Of a stretch of DNA of 28,604 nucleotides, positions 22,992 through 28,604 are shown one piece after another. Location: NCBI GenBank assembly GCA_051744245.1, contig JBNJCV010000018.1, positions 1-28,604 of the forward strand, given 5' to 3'. Numbering within the stretch: position 1 is the first letter of the stretch; each line of letters starts with the position of its first letter. This DNA is from M55B165 sp051744245. GTDB taxonomy: Bacteria; Actinomycetota; Humimicrobiia; Humimicrobiales; Humimicrobiaceae. The notes below the pieces were generated by a model that was not told the DNA's origin, ran no database searches, and was given only the letters and a program-made list of their open reading frames with translations. The position numbers and the translations under genes were made by a program.

Positions 22992-24692
22992 ATGAATAAA
23001 CAGGAGATAGAAAAGTACTCATCGGCAGCTACATTATCAGATATGGAAATCTTTATCTTCCCAGAACTTTTATACAGCCTAGTTCTGGCTAATATAATGT
23101 CACCAACAATCTGGCAATGGAAAGAAAAAGACTGGTTTAAGAATATCAATAGAAAGACCCCCTACAGAAGGACGCTAAGGCTAAAGCAATTTATTATGGA
23201 TAATTTTGACTTTAATCTGGATCTTGAGACATGGGGCCTTACCACAAAAGAAAAAGAGATTGCCAGGTTTAGCCCCTTTATGGATGAAGAGGTAATAAGC
23301 AGGAGCAATGCGCTTTTTGGCTATGAAGGAGACAAATATTATTTTGACATGGACATCAGAAAGCATTTTGGAATCGATAAATACAACTCTAATGTTATAC
23401 CTTACTGGAAAACAGAAACAGTAGAAGCAATGGAGGCTTTTAAATATAAAGAAGGTTATGAAAAAAGTGCCGGTGAATGCGTATCCATATCAACCCTTTA
23501 TGCTGCAGCTTTATTTATCATATGTGATATACCGCTGGATAACATCTTCCTTATGGCCACTCCGCTCCACTCACAGAATTTTATTTATGTTAGAGATGGA
23601 ATCATCACTAATAACAGGAGAGTGGTAACCAAAAATATGTGGTTTAACGGCAGCGAACTTTCAGCAAAAGCTCAAAGGGCCATGAGGAATGAACAAATCA
23701 CAATTGTCTCTCACAACACAGGTTTTATCCATACAGTATATCCCAATGCAACAATTAACCTAAAGGAATATAAAAGGTTTGAAAAGAAGCTCAGGAAATT
23801 TCTGGTTACTGATATTGATTTCGATATTTTATGCAACTTTTTAAGACAGGAAAGGTATCTCCAAAAATGCTTCCAGATAAAAGACTACTATCACGGCAAG
23901 GAAAGATACATAGCTGCTGAAAAGGTATATGCTTATGAGCATACTAGCCCCTACAGGGTTAATGAAAATGTTCTGGATAAACTCTTGGCAGATATAGATG
24001 AATATGAATTTTATTCTGAACCCCTAGACGGCAGGATATGTCTTAATAAATTTGTGGATTATTTTAAAAACAATAATATTGGTTTTCATGATAAAAGCAG
24101 TATAGACAAGTTAATGAAAGAACTGGATTGCGAACATGAGAGGAAAAAAGAGATACTGGTTGGCCTTTATGAATTCTGCAATATAGAACCCAAACTTCCT
24201 GAAAATAAAAAAGATTTCATAGAAACAGAACCGGTAAATATAACAAATGATATGGGCAGGGATAAAATAATTTCATACCTTGAATCTATAAGAGAAAAAA
24301 ACATAGTTGCAGACCTGTCTTTTTATGCTTACCGGGATTTTTCTAAAACAAACTGGGAGCCTTTTATAAAGGCAGCTATCGAAAGAAATCCTGTATCAAT
24401 CTCCGCTTGTAAAAACTATGAAAACAATGAAGTTATCCGTAAACTGGAAAAAATGCCAAACCGGTCCATATACCCGGGGCCAAGGCTTGCCCAACCCGAT
24501 GAAGTATGGAATTATCAGATGGGAGATGGGGTAGAAAAAGCAATATTGCTGGCCAATGTTTTAAAAAACAGAAACAGGGGTATAAATATAAGTATTAGTA
24601 AAGAGAAGGTAACCATTTCTTTAGAAGATGCTACCATTGCCTGGGCTTCCCGCAAAGGTCTTAAAGGAGACATCAATTTTGATAGTTTCTAA
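22992..24692 (+). CDS. Unknown protein with transglutaminase-like catalytic core and degenerate second copy
   Basis: A 566-residue soluble protein that I cannot assign to a named family. Residues 158-210 look like a transglutaminase-like core: Cys163 at the start of a helix (SAGECVSISTLYAAALF), His193 (PLHSQNFIYV) and Asp202 or Asn207 as third residue. Near the C-terminus, residues 510-545 (MGDGVEKAILLANVLKN, then NISISKEKVTI) resemble the same motif, but Gly513 stands where the cysteine should be. ATG follows AAGGATCGG. It is a single-gene unit between the MFS remnant and the convergent glycosyltransferase. Role is unknown; hydrolysis or crosslinking of amide bonds is possible. Confidence 0.6.
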   Translation: MNKQEIEKYSSAATLSDMEIFIFPELLYSLVLANIMSPTIWQWKEKDWFKNINRKTPYRRTLRLKQFIMDNFDFNLDLETWGLTTKEKEIARFSPFMDEEVISRSNALFGYEGDKYYFDMDIRKHFGIDKYNSNVIPYWKTETVEAMEAFKYKEGYEKSAGECVSISTLYAAALFIICDIPLDNIFLMATPLHSQNFIYVRDGIITNNRRVVTKNMWFNGSELSAKAQRAMRNEQITIVSHNTGFIHTVYPNATINLKEYKRFEKKLRKFLVTDIDFDILCNFLRQERYLQKCFQIKDYYHGKERYIAAEKVYAYEHTSPYRVNENVLDKLLADIDEYEFYSEPLDGRICLNKFVDYFKNNNIGFHDKSSIDKLMKELDCEHERKKEILVGLYEFCNIEPKLPENKKDFIETEPVNITNDMGRDKIISYLESIREKNIVADLSFYAYRDFSKTNWEPFIKAAIERNPVSISACKNYENNEVIRKLEKMPNRSIYPGPRLAQPDEVWNYQMGDGVEKAILLANVLKNRNRGINISISKEKVTISLEDATIAWASRKGLKGDINFDSF

Positions 24693-24907
24693 ACTTTATT
24701 TCGTTCCTTAGAGATGTAGGTATTAAAAGAGCATAAAATTTTGGAAGGAAATTATAATTTTTGGCTCAAGATCTATTATTACCTTTCTGGCAACAACAAA
24801 ATCATCAAGATTTTTTGTTTATAATATTACTGGATTCACCGGCTGGAAACATGTAAGGCACTGAGATTAATCCCTGCTACTGCTGAAAATATGAATAATT
24901 CCAATAG

Positions 24908-26113
24908 CTATATAGCTGATCTGTCTAGCTGCTTCTTATTAGCCAGTTTACCGTAAATATTTTCAAACTTATCCAAAGTATTTTTAAAGTCGTGCTTCCT
25001 TATAAGCTGGAGGCTGTTTTTTGACATCTTTACCCTCAGTTTTTTATCTCTGGCTAATTTTAATGTCTTCCCTGAAGCATCCTCTACATCACCCGGGTTA
25101 AACAATAAACCATTTGTGCCGTGCAATACAAGCTCCGGGATAGCCATAGCCCTGGCAGCAATTACGGGCAATCCACTAGCCATAGCCTCCATTATAGAAA
25201 GCCCCTGCAATTCAACTTCGCTGCCCGAAAGGTAAATATCGCTAGCCTTATACAGGCCAACTAAATCCCCTTCATTCAGTTGCCCAGTAAAAATTACCTC
25301 ATGGCCTATGCCTAAATTTTCCGCCAAGCCCCTTAAAATCTTTTTCTGTCCACCGTTTCCGGCAATCAAGAACTGGAAATCTGTATAGCCCCTTATCCTA
25401 GCTAGAGCTTTTATCAATATATCTACTCTTTTTTCTTTTTCTAGCCGGCTTACTGTGACAAAAACCGGGCAATCTCTTCTAATGCTAAACCTTTTCCTAA
25501 TTTCACCAGTGCCTGCTTTAATCTTGAAGTTACCTAAATCTAACCCATTTGATATTACTAAAATAGGTTTTTCTATTCCTATATGTTCAATTATTTTAGC
25601 TGCAGTATTGGAAGGCACAGTAACCATATCTATTCCATTAAATACCTTAAGGAAAGAATCCCAAAATTTTTGTTCCAGTATCCGGTAAAACATATTATCT
25701 TTGCTCATATTTGAATGATGCAATATATTGTCAGGGTGAAAGTGATTGGTCCCCACCACCTTTACATCCCTCTTTTTAGCTTCAATATTAGCGGCAGTGG
25801 ATACAAAGAAGTGGTCTGCAATATGTAAAATATCAGGCCTAAAATCATCAAATATTCTGCCCATTGAAGCCCTGGCAAATGGAGAAAAATGGTAATCTTT
25901 CCTAATAAATACCGGAAGTGAACCCAACCTGTAAACAGTTACTTCATTTTCTATAGTCATTTTGGGTTCAATACTAGTTCCAGAGCATGCCACCCCAACA
26001 TTATAGCCTCTTTTAGCCAGGCCTTCTGCTATCCTCTTGGTTGCTATCCCCGAGCCATTAATTTCTGGAGGATATACCTCAATTGTAAAAAGTATCTTTA
26101 AATTATTACCCAT
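24908..26113 (-). CDS. GT4-family glycosyltransferase, diacylglycerol-glucosyltransferase-like
   Basis: This 401-residue GT-B enzyme begins with ILFTIEVYPPEINGSGIATK, a typical GT4 N-terminus for nucleotide-sugar-dependent retaining transferases. The DHFFVS...GTNHFHPDNILHH region resembles 1,2-diacylglycerol 3-glucosyltransferases. The C-terminal domain has VSRLEKEKRVDILIKA and the E-x7-E-like stretch VELQGLSIMEAMASGLPVIA that binds the donor. Substrate assignment to lipid is tentative; other GT4 enzymes share these parts. ATG at 26113 has AAAGG upstream. The gaps on either side (215 and 262 bases) show no clear terminator or RNA gene. Confidence 0.8.
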   Translation of the reverse strand: MGNNLKILFTIEVYPPEINGSGIATKRIAEGLAKRGYNVGVACSGTSIEPKMTIENEVTVYRLGSLPVFIRKDYHFSPFARASMGRIFDDFRPDILHIADHFFVSTAANIEAKKRDVKVVGTNHFHPDNILHHSNMSKDNMFYRILEQKFWDSFLKVFNGIDMVTVPSNTAAKIIEHIGIEKPILVISNGLDLGNFKIKAGTGEIRKRFSIRRDCPVFVTVSRLEKEKRVDILIKALARIRGYTDFQFLIAGNGGQKKILRGLAENLGIGHEVIFTGQLNEGDLVGLYKASDIYLSGSEVELQGLSIMEAMASGLPVIAARAMAIPELVLHGTNGLLFNPGDVEDASGKTLKLARDKKLRVKMSKNSLQLIRKHDFKNTLDKFENIYGKLANKKQLDRSAI

Positions 26114-26375
26114 AATACCAAACCTTTGTTATGCTTTCCCATATTTTGCAAAAAAAATTTGCCAATTACAGCTAGGCCTTCAACTCCTATTACTTTTTTA
26201 CATTAACATTCTATAATAAATTAATTATATTCAAAAATACATGGAAATTAATTACCCTTATAAATCATTTTTCGCCGGCGGGAGCATTTGAGATTACCCA
26301 ACCATAGCAAGACCAGGTAAAAATTTTGGCAGTATCTCAAGACAAAAGCAGTCATTTGTTTGCGGGTCTTTTTGG

Positions 26376-27062
26376 CTAATCCCTATAGCCAGGGAAATAA
26401 TCTTTTACAATCTTTTCTTTATTTACGCCTAGTTTTTCTAATTCAGATTCAACTGACTTGACCATCTTTATAGGGCCTGATATATAGAATGTCCTCTCCC
26501 CAATGTCTCCTACATTACCCTTTATAACCTTTGCGTCTATTAGCTTGGGATATATTATAAAATGGACTTTAAGCCCTTCATGCCTGCTTTCTAAATTTTC
26601 AAGCAAACCCTTAAAAGCAATGTTTTCCTCATCGCTGTTTGCATACAGCAGGATTATGTCCCCTAATTTGTCTTTCCGGGATAAATCAAGAAGGATAGAC
26701 CGGTAGGGGGTAATTCCAATCCCACCGGCAATAAACACATATTTTTTATTATAATCATTGACTGTAAAACTACCGTTAATATTATAAGCAGATACTTTAT
26801 CTCCTTGCTTAAGGCTTAACAGCGCTTTCTTGAATGAACTGCCATTATCAAAGTCAAACTTGGATGTAAGCATAATATCTTTCTCATGGGGAGCAGAAGC
26901 AATTGTAAAATGCCTTTCATCCCCCCTGTTATCTACATTTTTGTGAGGTATTTTGTAATATATGAACTGCCCGGCTTTCCAGGTTACAGGCGTGGAAGGT
27001 TTAAATATAAAGCTATAAACGTCCCTGGTTTCCTTAATTTTTTTCAATAATTTAGCATCCAT
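26376..27062 (-). CDS. Ferredoxin-NADP-reductase-like FAD/NAD(P) oxidoreductase
   Basis: A 228-residue flavoprotein with the FNR fold. The FAD-binding motif is RHFTIAS (about residue 46), the nucleotide motif GGIGITPYRSI (about 113-123), and the ending is ISGPIKMVKSVESELEKLGV, close to the standard CGP...M pattern with Ser for Cys. There is no ferredoxin or heme domain, so it must pass electrons to a separate partner. ATG 27062 lacks a clear ribosome site; it follows the MATE gene by 60 bases and may be co-transcribed. Partner unknown. Confidence 0.85.
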   Translation of the reverse strand: MDAKLLKKIKETRDVYSFIFKPSTPVTWKAGQFIYYKIPHKNVDNRGDERHFTIASAPHEKDIMLTSKFDFDNGSSFKKALLSLKQGDKVSAYNINGSFTVNDYNKKYVFIAGGIGITPYRSILLDLSRKDKLGDIILLYANSDEENIAFKGLLENLESRHEGLKVHFIIYPKLIDAKVIKGNVGDIGERTFYISGPIKMVKSVESELEKLGVNKEKIVKDYFPGYRD

Positions 27063-27082
27063 ATATTTAACTTATAACTATC

Positions 27083-27096
27083 TGCATTGGAATGCA
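27083..27096. repeat. Short perfect palindrome between the MATE and FNR-like genes
   Basis: TGCATTGGAATGCA is a six-base-arm inverted repeat with a two-base centre, in the 60-base gap upstream of the FNR-like gene. It could be a small regulator site or a chance occurrence. It lacks a T-run, so it is not a terminator. Confidence 0.25.
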
Positions 27097-27122
27097 AAGT
27101 GTTAGGAATTTAGAAGAATGAT

Positions 27123-28490
27123 TTAAGCCATCTCTTTTTGGGGTTGCAGACAATATTTATTTAAAATCTTTACTTCCCTAAAAAGAAAACCGGCAGTAAC
27201 GGCAAAAGACAATATATCCGTAACTGGCCAGGATATCCAAACGCCTAGCAAGCCATAAAATAAAGGAAGGATGAAAATTGCAGGCACGAAAAACAAGAGC
27301 TCCCTGGATAAAGTAATAAACAATGCAGGAGCAGCCTTCCCTATGGCCTGAAAAAATGTACCCCCCAGTATGGGAAAGCTCCACAAAGGAGCCAGCATTG
27401 CTATAAGCCTTAGAGGCATAACCCCGTCTTTTACCAGGCTCTGGTCATTAGTAAAAATATTAATTAAGACCCCGGGAAACAAGACCATGAAAATAAAGCC
27501 AATTGCCGATATGGCAGAAGTCCATATAAAAGCCTCTTTTAGGACATTCTTAACCCTCAAGTAAAGCTTTGCCCCGTAGTTAAAGCCAACAATAGGGGCA
27601 AAACCATGGCTAATGCCGAGAATAGGCATAAATATCAGATCAATGATCCTAATTCCTATACCGGTTATGGCAATATAGCCATCGCCCCCATATTTTGTTA
27701 CCATCCTTATAAACAACAAAAACATAATGCTTCCTATTATTTCCATTAAAAAAGAAGGAGTCCCTACAGTAAGCATTTCCCTTACTACATCCTTCCTTAT
27801 TTTAAAAATAGGTAATTTAGGTTTAAATACGCTATTGCTGAATATAAAGAACAAAAGAATATAAGCAGTACCCGTAACCTGGCTTATAACCGTGGCAATC
27901 GCTACTCCCCTTACCCCCATGCCAAACACAAAAATGAATATAGGATCGAGAATCATATTAAGGCAAGCCCCAATTATCATTGCATACATAGCTGCCCTGG
28001 GTTTGCCTTCAGCCCTTATTATATTATTCCCGTTTACCGTAAAGGTATAGAATATAAAGCCAAATAACATTACTGAGAGATACTCTTTTGCATAAACTAA
28101 TACCTCCCCTGAGGCTCCCAGGAAGGATAATACATGGTCCATAAAAAAGTAGAAAAATGCTATAACAATAATATCTAGCAATATATTAATTACCATTGCA
28201 TTTCCCCCAGCAATAGAAGCCCTGCTAACCTCTCCCCTGCCCAGGGACCTGGATACTATGGAAGCAGCTCCTACCCCTGTAAGAAGCCCTATAGCTATCA
28301 TGAAAATTAATATGGGAAGGACAATAGTAAGGCCGGCTATGGCATCCGGGCCCACTGCATTTCCTACAAATATGGTGTCCACAAAATTATATAAAGCTAT
28401 AAGTACCATGCCAATTATAGAAGGCATGGAAAATTTCCATAAAAGAGGTCTTAGGTCTTCATTAAGTATTTGTCTTTTCTGCTCTTCCAA
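27123..28490 (-). CDS. MATE-family efflux transporter
   Basis: A 455-residue membrane protein with about twelve helices. The opening PLLWKFSMPSIIGMVLIALYNFVDTIFVG and the GVGAASIVSRSLGRGE motif are typical of MATE exporters of the DinF/NorM-like bacterial branch; the second half repeats the layout with a GFNYGAK motif. These proteins export cationic drugs or metabolites in exchange for Na+ or H+. The start is TTG 28490, with AAGG eight bases upstream. Its substrate cannot be inferred. Confidence 0.9.
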   Translation of the reverse strand: MEEQKRQILNEDLRPLLWKFSMPSIIGMVLIALYNFVDTIFVGNAVGPDAIAGLTIVLPILIFMIAIGLLTGVGAASIVSRSLGRGEVSRASIAGGNAMVINILLDIIVIAFFYFFMDHVLSFLGASGEVLVYAKEYLSVMLFGFIFYTFTVNGNNIIRAEGKPRAAMYAMIIGACLNMILDPIFIFVFGMGVRGVAIATVISQVTGTAYILLFFIFSNSVFKPKLPIFKIRKDVVREMLTVGTPSFLMEIIGSIMFLLFIRMVTKYGGDGYIAITGIGIRIIDLIFMPILGISHGFAPIVGFNYGAKLYLRVKNVLKEAFIWTSAISAIGFIFMVLFPGVLINIFTNDQSLVKDGVMPLRLIAMLAPLWSFPILGGTFFQAIGKAAPALFITLSRELLFFVPAIFILPLFYGLLGVWISWPVTDILSFAVTAGFLFREVKILNKYCLQPQKEMA

Positions 28491-28523
28491 TATTAATGCC
28501 TTAGAATTTTTAAAAGATAAATT

Positions 28524-28552
28524 AGCTTACATTAAAAAACCAGCATATGCAA
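28524..28552 (-). promoter_or_regulatory. Promoter of the MATE gene
   Basis: TTGCAT (28552-28547) and TAAGCT (28529-28524) on the minus strand are 17 bases apart, about 34 bases before the TTG start. The rest of the window to 28604 is A/T-rich with no other feature seen. Confidence 0.5.
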
Positions 28553-28604
28553 CTTTTCTAATATTTTTTTAATAAATAATACTAATTTTAGCAATAGAAG
28601 CTAA

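Noticed and set aside
24906..24917. Perfect palindrome AGCTATATAGCT at the glycosyltransferase 3' end
   Set aside because: Twelve bases, A/T-rich and overlapping the stop codon, with no T-run; it is neither a terminator nor a persuasive operator.
26294..26387. Minus-strand open stretch continuing past the FNR-like stop in another frame (about 30 codons)
   Set aside because: It begins inside the FNR-like gene without a start or ribosome site and matches nothing I recognise; chance is the simplest reading.

Overview
This AT-rich window is densely coded, with short gaps, many 1-4 base gene overlaps and several TTG starts backed by Shine-Dalgarno sequences. Lipoprotein signal peptides, an energy-coupling factor (ECF) vitamin-type transporter, an Rrf2/hemerythrin redox module and several dehydrogenases suggest an uncultured anaerobic or fermentative bacterium. 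I cannot name the lineage from sequence alone. I see no rRNA, tRNA, CRISPR array or insertion sequence. No gene-free stretch exceeds 300 bases.

Layout. Positions 1-4677: the start of an unknown gene with operator-like boxes, an FkbM-type methyltransferase, an alpha/alpha-toroid (squalene-cyclase-like) protein behind an iron-type alcohol dehydrogenase, and a divergent membrane acyltransferase. Positions 4674-6865: a minus-strand Rrf2 regulator / zinc-ribbon protein / DUF438-hemerythrin-PAS operon with a 25-base perfect palindrome in its promoter. Positions 6913-9812: an operon of two tandem zinc alcohol dehydrogenases and a methyltransferase-like protein that lacks the SAM motif I.

Positions 10003-17969 are the most interesting part. 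A ten-gene, tightly overlapping minus-strand operon lies behind a leader that matches my recollection of the molybdenum-cofactor (Moco) riboswitch and is followed by two terminator-like hairpins. In order of transcription it encodes: a lipoprotein with three sulfite-oxidase-fold repeats; a second lipoprotein with one repeat; an ECF S component; a membrane-anchored alkaline-phosphatase-superfamily hydrolase whose N-terminus looks like the same fold; a membrane-anchored single-repeat protein; two ECF ATPases; an ECF T component; a MobB-like GTPase fused to an iron-sulfur domain; and a small protein-kinase-fold enzyme. None of the repeats shows the usual Moco-ligand cysteine. The simplest reading is a Moco, molybdopterin or tungsten-cofactor salvage system: lipoproteins capture the cofactor, the ectoenzyme trims dinucleotide forms, the ECF complex imports it, and MobB with the kinase handle it inside. 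This is inference from gene content and the leader, not proven.

Positions 18028-28604: a GltS-family sodium/glutamate symporter, divergent PlsY-like and DedA-like membrane proteins, a DUF1846 protein, a truncated major-facilitator remnant, a large unknown protein with one intact and one apparently degenerate transglutaminase-like core, a GT4 glycosyltransferase, a ferredoxin-reductase-like flavoprotein and a MATE exporter.
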